Made by a program: the position numbers and the translations under genes. Positions 1 through 6,709 of a stretch of DNA of 9,837 nt are shown piece after piece. The first letter of the stretch is position 1; the number at the start of each line of letters is the position of its first letter. The notes beneath the pieces were generated by a model. That model saw only the letters and a list, made by a program, of their open reading frames with translations, did not search any database and was not told where the DNA came from. Origin of the DNA: Anaerolineae bacterium (lineage in GTDB: Bacteria; Chloroflexota; Anaerolineae; JAFGEY01); the NCBI GenBank assembly GCA_016929205.1, contig JAFGJF010000279.1, positions 1 to 9,837 of the forward strand, read 5' to 3'.

Positions 1-67
1 CCGAGCCTACGAGCACACCAACGCCCGAGCCTACGAGTACGCCAACGCCCGAGCCTACGAGTACGGA
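1..67 (+). repeat. 24-bp tandem repeat encoding PEPTSTPT
   Basis: A 24-base unit beginning CCGAGCCTACGAG recurs at 1, 25 and 49, with the third copy diverging after about 17 bases. Copies one and two differ by only two bases. Being a multiple of three, the repeat adds eight residues (PEPTSTPT) per unit without shifting frame. It forms the flexible linker ahead of the Ig-like module. The array runs off the left edge, so the copy number is unknown. Confidence 0.85.
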
Positions 68-632
68 CATTCCAACGCCAACCAAGACCTCGGCTCCCAC
101 GCCGGTACAGGTGTTTGACCCACGGTTTCGAGCAGACCAGACGAGCATTGTGGTGGGGGAATGCACTGTTTTGCATTGGGATGTCGATAGCGTCCAAGCT
201 GTTTTCCTGGATGGTGCAGGCCGGCCGGGCCACAGTTCGGAAATGGTGTGCCCCGAGTACACGCGTACCTTTGTGCTTGAGGTTGTTATGCCGGATCAAA
301 GCCAACAGTTGTATACGCTCGACATCCAAGTGCTGGGGTCCTTGCCCCTGACCCTGAATCTGTTCATCAGTGATCGATCGTGCGACACGAAGGAGAGCTA
401 TGCTGCCGAGATCAGCATCTGGGCCCGAGGCGGCGATGGACAGTATACCTATTATCGAGACGATCTCACTCAGTACATCGGGGGACCGACAGAACTGGGC
501 GTGGTCTACCGACTTTCCTGGCGGACTTGCGGCGGAGCGCCGGGGACGATCATTGTGAGATCCGGGGATGGCCAGGAAGCTCGGGAACCCTTTTGGATCG
601 AGCCCCCTGACTGCTGCGGCATACAAGATTGA
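1..632 (+). CDS. C-terminal part of a secreted/surface protein with Pro/Thr-rich linker and Ig-like module (5' partial)
   Basis: The reading frame is open from base 3 to the TGA at 630-632, so the gene begins outside the window; a GTG at 111 is internal and not a believable start. The visible 209 residues begin with a low-complexity Pro/Thr/Ser linker made of PEPTSTPT repeats. About 75 residues of beta-rich sequence follow (FRADQTSIVVGECTVLHWDV ... VCPEYTRTF), resembling the Ig-like modules that follow such linkers in Chloroflexota extracellular proteins. A second beta-rich, Cys-containing segment ends in PPDCCGIQD. Paired cysteines suggest disulfides outside the cytoplasm. No C-terminal anchor or sorting signal is visible, and the signal peptide would lie off the window. 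The function is not recognised; a surface-binding or sensing role is only a guess. The next gene is far away behind its own riboswitch, so this gene probably ends its own transcription unit. Confidence 0.8.
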   Translation, partial: EPTSTPTPEPTSTPTPEPTSTDIPTPTKTSAPTPVQVFDPRFRADQTSIVVGECTVLHWDVDSVQAVFLDGAGRPGHSSEMVCPEYTRTFVLEVVMPDQSQQLYTLDIQVLGSLPLTLNLFISDRSCDTKESYAAEISIWARGGDGQYTYYRDDLTQYIGGPTELGVVYRLSWRTCGGAPGTIIVRSGDGQEAREPFWIEPPDCCGIQD

Positions 633-699
633 TCTGCTCAAGTGCGGCGTTGTCGGGGATGACTTGTGAATTCGATGCTGCTTGAAATTGCATTGTTCT

Positions 700-718
700 C
701 TTGCTTGCGTCAAGCAAG
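700..718. repeat. 8-bp inverted repeat at the putative -35 region
   Basis: CTTGCTTG (700-707) and CAAGCAAG (711-718) are perfect inverted arms around a 3-base centre. The repeat overlaps the -35 region of the candidate promoter with its -10 at 728-733. It could be an operator. It could instead be a hairpin ending the upstream gene, but no T-run follows it on either strand. Bases 633-699 show nothing else I can name. Confidence 0.5.
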
Positions 719-733
719 CGTATGGAGTACAAT
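705..733 (+). promoter_or_regulatory. candidate sigma70-type promoter for the riboswitch leader
   Basis: A good -10 box, TACAAT (728-733), lies 17 bases after a weak -35-like TTGCGT (705-710). Transcription would start near 740 and reach the riboswitch core about 100 bases later. The poor -35 match could mean that an activator is needed or that another promoter is used, so this is moderate evidence only. Confidence 0.4.
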
Positions 734-839
734 ATGGGCTGTGAGCGCGAGTTTGTGGTGTGGGTGAGTATGGCCTGCTAGCTCTGCTCTGGTGTGAATC
801 AATTTAGCTTGTTTATAGGCAAAAGTGCTTTGCTTAAAG

Positions 840-962
840 CGCGAAGCCGGTGGCCTGCAAAAAAGTCGGGAAAATGGCTTTTTGCCCAGGGATTCCGGCG
901 CTGTCCCGCAACTGTGAAGCCCAAAACCAGACCGGTTTGGGTCAGCCAGGTCGACCGCTTTT
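840..962 (+). ncRNA. cobalamin (B12) riboswitch
   Basis: The conserved B12-box core CGCTGTCCCGCAACTGTGA is present at 899-917, preceded by the AAAAGTCGGGAA segment (861-872) that matches the conserved AAAAGGGAA region. Long-range closing pairs can be drawn: AAGC (844-847) with GCTT (957-960), GGT (849-851) with ACC (954-956), and CCTG (854-857) with CAGG (947-950). A local hairpin forms from CCCAAA (920-925) and TTTGGG (936-941), extended by CC (927-928) with GG (934-935). The order and motifs agree with the cobalamin riboswitch family. A downstream hairpin and terminator complete a transcriptional switch. It controls the ECF-type ATPase gene at 1108. Confidence 0.93.
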
Positions 963-966
963 GTCT

Positions 967-999
967 TACTCTGAAACCTCGCGGCAGGGGGCAAGAGTA
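967..999 (+). other. stem-loop between riboswitch core and terminator (possible P13-like element)
   Basis: TACTCT (967-972) pairs with AGAGTA (994-999), enclosing a GC-rich loop. Cobalamin riboswitches commonly carry a 3' stem-loop whose loop contacts the core, and this is the obvious candidate. I could not identify a convincing kissing-loop complement, so the role is inferred from position. Confidence 0.45.
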
Positions 1000-1041
1000 T
1001 CCATATAAATCCAGTTGTCTCGCACGCTGGTTTGGATGTGA

Positions 1042-1079
1042 CCCTTTGTCCGTGGCGGCAAAGGGTTTTGTGTTTTGTT
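1042..1079 (+). terminator. riboswitch-controlled intrinsic terminator
   Basis: CCCTTTG (1042-1048) pairs with CAAAGGG (1059-1065). Inside it, CCG (1050-1052) pairs with CGG (1056-1058) around a TGG loop, leaving one bulged T. The T-rich tract TTTTGTGTTTTGTT follows directly. The hairpin lies between the B12 riboswitch and the start codon at 1108, so it is the expected OFF structure when ligand is bound. Confidence 0.88.
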
Positions 1080-1107
1080 CAAGATGGATCGGCATGGAAA
1101 CGAACTG

Positions 1108-2763
1108 ATGATCGAATTCGAGAAACTGACTTTTAGCTATCCGGACGAGCGGGGGCAGGGCGAGCCCGTATTGTGTGACTTGACGCTGTCGATTGAGGAA
1201 GGCGAGTTTGTCCTCGTTGTCGGTCCTTCGGGATCTGGCAAATCTACCCTGCTACGCTGTATCAACGGGCTGGTACCCCATTTCTATGGTGGCACGTTAA
1301 GCGGCTACGTTCGCGTGCATGGTCGAGATCCGATTGCGCTCGAACCACGGCGAATGAGCGAGCTGGTCGGGTTTGTCTTTCAAGATCCCGAAGCACAGGC
1401 TGTGGTCGACACGGTTGAGGATGAGTTGGCCTTTGCGATGGAGAACCAGGGCATGTCATCTACCGTGATGCGAAAGCGGATTGAAGAAGTGCTCGATCAA
1501 CTCAATATCGCTCATCTGCGCGGCCGCAAGTTGTCCACGTTGTCCGGAGGCGAAAGACAACGCGTTGCCATTGGCGCCGTGCTGACTTGCCAGCCCCAGG
1601 TATTGGTACTCGACGAGCCCACCTCGCAGCTCGATCCACAAGCGGCCGAAGAGGTGCTTGACACGTTGGTCAAGCTCAATCACGATCTTGGTTTGACAAT
1701 CGTGCTGTCCGAGCATCGCCTGGAGCGAGTGGCACAATACGCCGACAAAATTCTTTACCTGGCGGGCAAGGGGCAGCCTCCGCTGATGGGCGAACCGCGC
1801 GCTGTCCTGGCCCAGATTCCATTGGTGCCACCATTGGTCGAGTTGGGCAAAAAATTGGGGTGGGCGCCGCTGCCACTGACGATCAAAGAGGCCAGAAAGT
1901 GGCTCAAAGGTCTGAAAATAGATCTTGAAAAGCCGCAAACGGCGCGTCTCGCAACCGCCAGGGCGGGGGATCCGGTGCTAAAGGTTCAAGGCGTGTATTT
2001 CGCCTATAATGGAACGCAGACGCTGCGCGATATTGACTTGACCGTGCAAAGAGGCGAGTTTTTGGCGATCATGGGAAGAAATGGCGCTGGCAAGAGCACG
2101 CTGCTCAAACACTGTATCGGCTTGCTGAAACCGGATGCCGGGCGGGTGTCTGTGTTGGGATTGGACACACAAAGCGTACCCGTGGCCGAGATGGCGATGC
2201 ACGTTGGTTACGTTCCCCAAAATCCCAACGCGCTGCTTTTTGCCGACACCGTGGCCCAGGAACTGTCTTTTACGCGGCAGGCTCAAGGTTTGTCGTCAAC
2301 CGGCGATGAGGCCTTTCTGGAGACGGTGGGATTAGGCGGTTTGAGCGACCGTTACCCTCGTGATCTGAGTGCTGGCGAACGGCAGCGGGTGGCGATGGCG
2401 TCGGTGCTGGTTGGCAATCCCGATTTGATCTTGCTTGACGAACCGACTCGTGGACTGGATTATGCACAAAAGGAACTGTTAATTGCGCTTTTGCAGACGC
2501 AGAGACAGCGCTACAAGACTGTCGTGGTTGTGACCCATGATGTTGAATTGGTCGCCAGGTGTGCTGAACGGGTGGTGTTGATGGGCAATGGCGAGATCAT
2601 TGTCGATGGCCCGGTTCGGGAGGTGATGAGCGATTCTCAAGTTTTTGCCTCGCAGATCAACAAGCTGTTTCGCGATCCTCGATATCTGACCGTCCAGGAT
2701 GTGCAAAGTGCGGTCGGCGAACACATTGAAGATCGATCTGTGACCGGATTGCAAGCGCCATAA
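1108..2763 (+). CDS. ECF-type transporter ATPase with two fused ABC domains, B12-riboswitch controlled
   Basis: This 551-residue cytoplasmic protein carries two complete ABC ATPase domains, fusing the two ATPase subunits of an energy-coupling-factor importer. Domain 1 has Walker A GPSGSGKST (39-47), Q-loop Q92, signature LSGGE (145-149), Walker B ending DE (169-170) and H203. Domain 2 has GRNGAGKST (323-331), Q371, LSAGE (420-424), DE (444-445) and H477. Every catalytic residue is kept, so both sites should hydrolyse ATP. ATG 1108 was chosen because the upstream TTG (1075) lies in the terminator T-tract and ATG 1084 leaves no room for a ribosome site; GGAAA precedes 1108, which is a weak site. 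The cobalamin riboswitch suggests a role in cobalamin, cobinamide or cobalt uptake. The transmembrane T and substrate-binding S proteins are not in the window. ECF class is well supported; the substrate is inferred. Confidence 0.93.
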   Translation: MIEFEKLTFSYPDERGQGEPVLCDLTLSIEEGEFVLVVGPSGSGKSTLLRCINGLVPHFYGGTLSGYVRVHGRDPIALEPRRMSELVGFVFQDPEAQAVVDTVEDELAFAMENQGMSSTVMRKRIEEVLDQLNIAHLRGRKLSTLSGGERQRVAIGAVLTCQPQVLVLDEPTSQLDPQAAEEVLDTLVKLNHDLGLTIVLSEHRLERVAQYADKILYLAGKGQPPLMGEPRAVLAQIPLVPPLVELGKKLGWAPLPLTIKEARKWLKGLKIDLEKPQTARLATARAGDPVLKVQGVYFAYNGTQTLRDIDLTVQRGEFLAIMGRNGAGKSTLLKHCIGLLKPDAGRVSVLGLDTQSVPVAEMAMHVGYVPQNPNALLFADTVAQELSFTRQAQGLSSTGDEAFLETVGLGGLSDRYPRDLSAGERQRVAMASVLVGNPDLILLDEPTRGLDYAQKELLIALLQTQRQRYKTVVVVTHDVELVARCAERVVLMGNGEIIVDGPVREVMSDSQVFASQINKLFRDPRYLTVQDVQSAVGEHIEDRSVTGLQAP

Positions 2764-2777
2764 AGAGGTGATATAAT
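2749..2777 (+). promoter_or_regulatory. strong sigma70-type promoter for the 2907-5693 operon
   Basis: TTGCAA (2749-2754) and a perfect TATAAT (2772-2777) are separated by exactly 17 bases. The -35 lies inside the last codons of the ATPase gene. The predicted start, near 2784, gives a leader of about 120 bases before the ATG at 2907. The operon can therefore be transcribed independently of the B12 switch. No terminator separates the ATPase from this operon, so read-through is also possible. Confidence 0.7.
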
Positions 2778-2906
2778 TACAGTTAGCAGGATACAAGCGT
2801 TTGCCGGAATAATATAGGGGGTTTTGAAAACTTTAGGCGGCTAACCTCGATCTGAATGCGAATCAGAGATATGGTTGGCTGTTTTGTTTTGTCCAGAAGG
2901 CAGAGT
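2778..2906 (+). other. long untranslated leader, no known riboswitch recognised
   Basis: About 120 bases lie between the promoter and the start codon. GTTAGC (2782-2787) can pair with GCTAAC (2840-2845), and GTTTT/AAAAC form a small inverted repeat at 2821-2831. No terminator or known riboswitch motif is visible. Confidence 0.3.
2895..2900 (+). promoter_or_regulatory. ribosome binding site fixing the start at 2907
   Basis: AGAAGG sits six bases before ATG 2907. The in-frame ATGs at 2856 and 2871 have no comparable site, so 2907 is the preferred start. Confidence 0.7.
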
Positions 2907-3872
2907 ATGCACATTTGGCCCATCCCCAAGATCGAATTCATGTCGTTTGCCGAGATCGTAGAAAGCCGTTCCGTTGCCTTGGTCACCGGCTTGCCGGCCT
3001 GGCAGGCGGTGAAAAATCGATTGTCGTTGCCTGTTGTCTGGCAAGCAGATGTCAAGGAGGCGACGTTATCACATTGGGATGCGTTCCTGGCCGATTTGCG
3101 GGGTGAGGTGGTGTATGCTGTCGGCGGCGGTTTGGCTGTAGATGCGGCCAAATATGTTGCCGCACGGTGTAATTTGCCATTGGTCTGCTTACCGACAGCG
3201 CTTTCCGTGGATGCCTTTTTCACCTGGGCTTCCGGCATACGACGGGATGGCTGTGTCGCTTACATTGAGACCAAGCCTCCGGATCTGCTGGTGATTGATT
3301 GTGACGTGCTTGCTGCCGCACCCATTTCCATCCGTGCAGCGGCTATCTGTGACGTGCTTTCTATTGCGACCGGTTCTTGGGATTGGCGTTTAGCCGAACA
3401 AAGAGGGCGAAATGCACCCGAGACGGCGTATTTGTCCTATGTCGATCAGATCGCCGCCGGGATATTGCAAGGGGCAATCGATTGTGCAGAAGCAGTAGGG
3501 GATGGCGATCCAGAGGGATTCAAACAACTGCTCGACTGCTTGGCTTTGGAAGTTCAGCTTTGCAATCAGATAGGACATGCACGACCAGAGGAAGGAAGCG
3601 AGCACTATTTCGCATATGCAGTGGAGAACGAGATGGGTAAGGGGCTGCCGCATGGCGACCTGGTAGGACCGGGCATTGTGTTGATGGCGGAAAGGCAGGG
3701 CCAAGACGTCCAGCCACTGCGCCGGGCCTTGGAGATGTGCCATATCCCACTGGGCGCGATTCCTGAAGCTGTGGTCCAATCGACGCTGCACATGCTGCCC
3801 GAGTACGTTCGAGAACACGATTTGCCCTACGGTATTGCACACGAGTTATCAAGTCAACGAGATCGCGGGTAG
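2907..3872 (+). CDS. glycerol-1-phosphate dehydrogenase-like protein (AraM/EgsA family)
   Basis: The predicted 321-residue cytoplasmic NAD(P)- and metal-dependent dehydrogenase has the iron-alcohol-dehydrogenase/dehydroquinate-synthase-like fold. Family members interconvert dihydroxyacetone phosphate and sn-glycerol-1-phosphate. The nucleotide-binding GGG is at 73-75 with D79, and the segment LPTALSVDAFF (95-105) corresponds to the family's VPTAASNDGF. Metal ligands are predicted as D149 (ICDVLS), H233 (SEHYF) and H249 (LPHGD). All three are present, so the enzyme looks active. The length is slightly short for the family. It is the first gene of an operon with the GH63-like and DJ-1 genes; the next start lies 52 bases downstream. 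G1P dehydrogenases feed archaeal ether lipids and, in some bacteria, AraM-type prenylglyceryl phosphates, but no G1P prenyltransferase is visible here. The substrate could be another polyol phosphate. Confidence 0.83.
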   Translation: MHIWPIPKIEFMSFAEIVESRSVALVTGLPAWQAVKNRLSLPVVWQADVKEATLSHWDAFLADLRGEVVYAVGGGLAVDAAKYVAARCNLPLVCLPTALSVDAFFTWASGIRRDGCVAYIETKPPDLLVIDCDVLAAAPISIRAAAICDVLSIATGSWDWRLAEQRGRNAPETAYLSYVDQIAAGILQGAIDCAEAVGDGDPEGFKQLLDCLALEVQLCNQIGHARPEEGSEHYFAYAVENEMGKGLPHGDLVGPGIVLMAERQGQDVQPLRRALEMCHIPLGAIPEAVVQSTLHMLPEYVREHDLPYGIAHELSSQRDRG

Positions 3873-3924
3873 TGTATTGGCCAGCGGTTGCTATAGCGGT
3901 GTTTTGAGAGGCGACAAGATAGCG

Positions 3925-5142
3925 ATGAAGAAACTTGAACGAGAGGTAAGAAACCTGGGCAAGCCAGCGTGGCGACATATGCTGCAGTATGTTGCAGCAT
4001 TGCACGAACGGGCGGTGCATGAGCCTCGCTATCCTTTTCTTTGGCCATGGGAGGAGATAGGTCCAGGCTACTGTTATGGTCCGGCATTTGGGCACTGGGA
4101 TCTGGTTCACGCCATTCTTGACGTGCTGCCGGCTGAACCCGGGCACGCGCGTCTCCAGATTCTGAACAACCTGGCGGCCCAAGAGGAGGATGGCCTTGTT
4201 CCCGGTTCGATATGGATGGCCGGGCCAGAAGCACGATGGAGCAAAACGATCGGGTATCCTCCCGTGTGGCCAGTGGCGGTGCAAGACTATGTCGATTTGG
4301 GGGGAACTGCCGATCTCATTGCTGAATGTTACGAGCCGTTGATCCGCCAGATCGCCTGGTTTGAGGCCAAACGTCAGGCGCAGGATGGCGGGTTTTATTA
4401 TATGGATATCCTTGACCGGCACTGGGAAAGCGGTATTGATGAGGGGATTCGCTTTCACGAGGTACAGACTGGACCGTATGCCTGTATTGATGCGACGTCG
4501 CACGTGTATTGGATCTACAAGTATGCTGGCGCATGGGCAGATATGCTGGGACAAGATGCGTCTGAGTTTGTCGAAAAGGCGGATGCGCTTTGCCAGTTTA
4601 TACAAAACGCGCTCTTTGATGCGGAGACGGGATTCTTTTACGATATTTGGGCCGTGCGAGATTCTGATAAAAGGCACGTTTCCTTTGAGGGAATGTGGCC
4701 GATTGTTGTTGGCGCGGCTACCAAAGAGCAGGCCAATCGAGTGATCGACGAATATCTGTTGAACCCTGAGCGCTTTTTTGCACAACACCCTATTTCGACT
4801 GTGGCCCTGAACGAACCGTTGTTTGAGCTGCGAATGTGGCGCGGTCCGACGTGGAATAGTATGACCTACTGGGCCGCTCGTGGCTGCCTGCGTTATGGGC
4901 GTGCCGACGCTGCCGTTCAGCTCTTGGAACGGGCGCTGGATGCAGTGGCGGCTCAGTTTGATCGGAGTGGCACGATCTGGGAGTTTTACGATCCGCGTGG
5001 TGGCAATCCGGAAGAACTGGAACGAAAACCACATACGCCATACAATGAGCCATGTCGCGAGTATTTGGGCCACAATCCGTTGATCGCGATGGCGAGATTG
5101 TTCAAGTTGTCAGAGATAAACCTTGAGGAGAGGGGCATATGA
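3925..5142 (+). CDS. GH63/mannosylglycerate-hydrolase-like glycoside hydrolase
   Basis: This 405-residue protein resembles the (alpha/alpha)6-barrel glycosidases of the GH63/MGH1-like group, whose members act on alpha-glucosides, mannosylglycerate or glucosylglycerate. Visible marks are the aromatic N-terminal motif FGHWDL (55-60), the WESGID motif (167-172) with D172 as likely general acid, WRGPTWNSMTYWAARG (305-320), and WEFYDPRGGNP (352-362) with E353 as likely base. No signal peptide is seen, so a cytoplasmic small-molecule substrate is more likely than an extracellular polymer. The longer frame beginning at TTG 3835 overlaps the preceding gene; ATG 3925 is preferred, with GAGAGG (3906-3911) upstream at a somewhat long spacing. 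The stop overlaps the next start by four bases (ATGA), indicating translational coupling. The family call is firm; the substrate is unknown. Confidence 0.82.
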   Translation: MKKLEREVRNLGKPAWRHMLQYVAALHERAVHEPRYPFLWPWEEIGPGYCYGPAFGHWDLVHAILDVLPAEPGHARLQILNNLAAQEEDGLVPGSIWMAGPEARWSKTIGYPPVWPVAVQDYVDLGGTADLIAECYEPLIRQIAWFEAKRQAQDGGFYYMDILDRHWESGIDEGIRFHEVQTGPYACIDATSHVYWIYKYAGAWADMLGQDASEFVEKADALCQFIQNALFDAETGFFYDIWAVRDSDKRHVSFEGMWPIVVGAATKEQANRVIDEYLLNPERFFAQHPISTVALNEPLFELRMWRGPTWNSMTYWAARGCLRYGRADAAVQLLERALDAVAAQFDRSGTIWEFYDPRGGNPEELERKPHTPYNEPCREYLGHNPLIAMARLFKLSEINLEERGI

Positions 5143-5693
5143 AAAAAACGGCGCTGGTTCCTATTGCCAATGGGACAGAAGAGATCGAGGCTGTATGCAT
5201 CATTGACGTATTGAGGCGTGCAGGTATTGAGGTGACGGTGGCCTCGGTCGAGGCTACTTGCCAGGTGACAGCGTCTCGCAAAACCGAGCTGGTTGCTGAT
5301 GCGCTGATCGATGATTGCGCAAACGAGATCTATGACCTGATCGCGTTGCCAGGAGGGATGCCTGGTGCGCAACATCTGTGTGACTCGGAAACGCTGGTCT
5401 CACTGCTCCAGGCGCAGCGAGAATGCGGACGGTTGTACGGGGCGATTTGTGCAGCGCCAGTCGTGGTTTTACAGGCTCACGGTTTGTTGCAGGGTCGTAA
5501 AGCGACGTGTCATCCCAGCGTTGCCGGGCAACTTGAGCACGATGAGGTTGTAGAACAGCGCGTCGTCATCGATGGAAACTGTATCACCAGCCGGGCTCCT
5601 GGAACGGCGATCGAGTTTGCGCTGGCTTTGGTTGAATCGATTTGTGGCGCGGATCTGGCGCGAGAAATCGGGAGGCATATGTTGGCCAAGTGA
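5139..5693 (+). CDS. DJ-1/PfpI family protein (YajL/PARK7-like)
   Basis: This 184-residue single-domain protein aligns along its whole length with human DJ-1 and bacterial YajL. The nucleophile-elbow cysteine is C104 in GAICAAP, with the partner acid E17 in TEEIEA and H125 in CHPS. The C-terminal block TSRAPGTAIEFALALVE is characteristic. Family members are reported as oxidative-stress chaperones, glyoxalases or deglycases; the physiological activity is disputed. The start is well set, with GAGGAG (5125-5130) upstream and a 4-base overlap with the GH63-like gene. As last gene of the operon it may protect against reactive carbonyl or oxidative by-products of the two upstream enzymes, which is inference. 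No terminator hairpin follows. Confidence 0.93.
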   Translation: MKKTALVPIANGTEEIEAVCIIDVLRRAGIEVTVASVEATCQVTASRKTELVADALIDDCANEIYDLIALPGGMPGAQHLCDSETLVSLLQAQRECGRLYGAICAAPVVVLQAHGLLQGRKATCHPSVAGQLEHDEVVEQRVVIDGNCITSRAPGTAIEFALALVESICGADLAREIGRHMLAK

Positions 5694-5721
5694 TGACCAT
5701 ATAATTGGCACTGTTTGACGC

Positions 5722-5750
5722 TTGACGTTTGGTTACATTTTTGTTACAAT
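5722..5750 (+). promoter_or_regulatory. strong sigma70-type promoter for the parA-like pair
   Basis: TTGACG (5722-5727) and TACAAT (5745-5750) are separated by exactly 17 bases; a second TTGACG lies just upstream at 5715-5720. The start would fall near 5757, giving a leader of about 100 bases. No other convincing promoter precedes the second parA-like gene, so the pair is probably co-transcribed. Confidence 0.7.
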
Positions 5751-5863
5751 AAACAGAATTCTGTCTTTAAAAGAACTGATATCTTGATATTGGTTGCGAG
5801 TCTAGTGAGTAGATTTGTTTCATAGATGGTATTGATCCAATCGTCTCTGTGGGGGATGGCAGT

Positions 5864-6637
5864 TTGCGCAAGATAGCAATCGTAGGGTTCAAGGGTGGCA
5901 TTGGCAAGACGACAACGAGTGTGAGCCTGGGTGCTGCACTTGCGCTTATGAAACGTCGTGTTTTGCTCATTGATACAGACACACAGGCAAATGTTTCTAT
6001 CGCATTAGGTATCAACAATTACAAAAAATCCCTCGCTGATGTTCTGATTCACAAAGTACCGGTCCAAGAATGTATCATTTCGGCCAGGAAGAATCTCGAT
6101 TTGCTGCCGAGCAGTATGGCCTTGTTCAAGGCTCAGCAGCGAATGGTTTTGGAAATGGCCCGTGAAGAGATTTTTGGCGAACAACTGGCCGGGTTGGACG
6201 AATATGATTACCAAATTTTGGACTGCGCTCCTTCTGTCTCCTTGCTCACCGTCAATGTGGTTGGGTATGCGGAAGAAGTTTTTATCCCAGTCTCGATGGA
6301 ATTGCTTGCCCTGGCTGGTACCCGGCAGTTTTTTACGTATCTGAGAACGGTTAGCCGGATGCTGGGAAAAGGTGCGATTATCCGTCTAATCGTTCCCACA
6401 TTTTATGACCCTCGACGTCGTGTGAGCGATATGGTGCTCGATTCGGTCACCAAGGATTTTGGGGATCGCGTTACGCACCCCATTCGTATTGATACGCTCC
6501 TGTCAGAAGCGCCGGGAGTAGGTAAGACGATTTTCGAGTATGCTCCTCGCAGCCGTGGTGCGGAGGACTATGCAAAACTGGCTCGATTGGTGGACAGCAT
6601 GCCACCGATAGATGAGGATCCAAAGGAACAAAACTAG
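5864..6637 (+). CDS. ParA/MinD-superfamily ATPase, first of a tandem pair (divergent)
   Basis: This 257-residue cytoplasmic P-loop ATPase belongs to the deviant Walker A class that positions DNA or protein cargo by ATP-driven dimerisation. The P-loop is KGGIGKTTT (10-18) with both lysines present, Walker A' is DTDTQAN (37-43), and the later motif is LDCAPSVSLLTVN. The usual DxDPQ and DCPPS signatures are altered (P to T and P to A), so it is a divergent relative of the next gene. TTG 5864 is preferred because the protein then begins directly with the P-loop strand, as in the family, and a GGGGGA stretch precedes it; GTG 5849 (five residues longer) is the alternative. A good promoter lies upstream and the next parA-like gene starts 72 bases downstream. 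The cargo is unknown. Confidence 0.85.
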   Translation: MRKIAIVGFKGGIGKTTTSVSLGAALALMKRRVLLIDTDTQANVSIALGINNYKKSLADVLIHKVPVQECIISARKNLDLLPSSMALFKAQQRMVLEMAREEIFGEQLAGLDEYDYQILDCAPSVSLLTVNVVGYAEEVFIPVSMELLALAGTRQFFTYLRTVSRMLGKGAIIRLIVPTFYDPRRRVSDMVLDSVTKDFGDRVTHPIRIDTLLSEAPGVGKTIFEYAPRSRGAEDYAKLARLVDSMPPIDEDPKEQN

Positions 6638-6697
6638 CCGGTGAGCCTGTAGGTGATGTTCTTTGGCTCTGTCCAAAATGAAAAGGTGTACAGGAAC

Positions 6698-6703
6698 AAG
6701 GAG
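6698..6703 (+). promoter_or_regulatory. ribosome binding site fixing the start at 6710
   Basis: AAGGAG lies six bases before ATG 6710. The in-frame ATGs at 6653 and 6656 would add about 19 unrelated residues before the conserved P-loop strand. Confidence 0.8.
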
Positions 6704-6709
6704 TGCAAG

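Noticed and set aside
710..1108. Open frames of about 100 codons on both strands over the B12 riboswitch
   Set aside because: They run through the conserved riboswitch core and the terminator, and the translations show no domain.
3835..3924. N-terminal extension of the GH63-like gene from TTG 3835
   Set aside because: It overlaps the dehydrogenase gene, has no ribosome site, and the added residues do not look like the family; ATG 3925 fits better.
3520..5073. A 517-codon open frame on the minus strand opposite the GH63-like and dehydrogenase genes
   Set aside because: The plus-strand frames carry clear family motifs and ribosome sites; the antisense translation is Arg/His/Pro/Ser-rich with no recognisable domain, typical of a codon-bias shadow.
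5700..5705. TATAAT just after the DJ-1 gene
   Set aside because: No -35 element lies at a proper distance; the TTGACG/17/TACAAT promoter at 5722-5750 is far better.
5779..5790. ATATC-TT-GATAT inverted repeat upstream of the first parA-like gene
   Set aside because: Arms of only five AT-rich bases are expected by chance in an intergenic region; not supported as an operator or parS.
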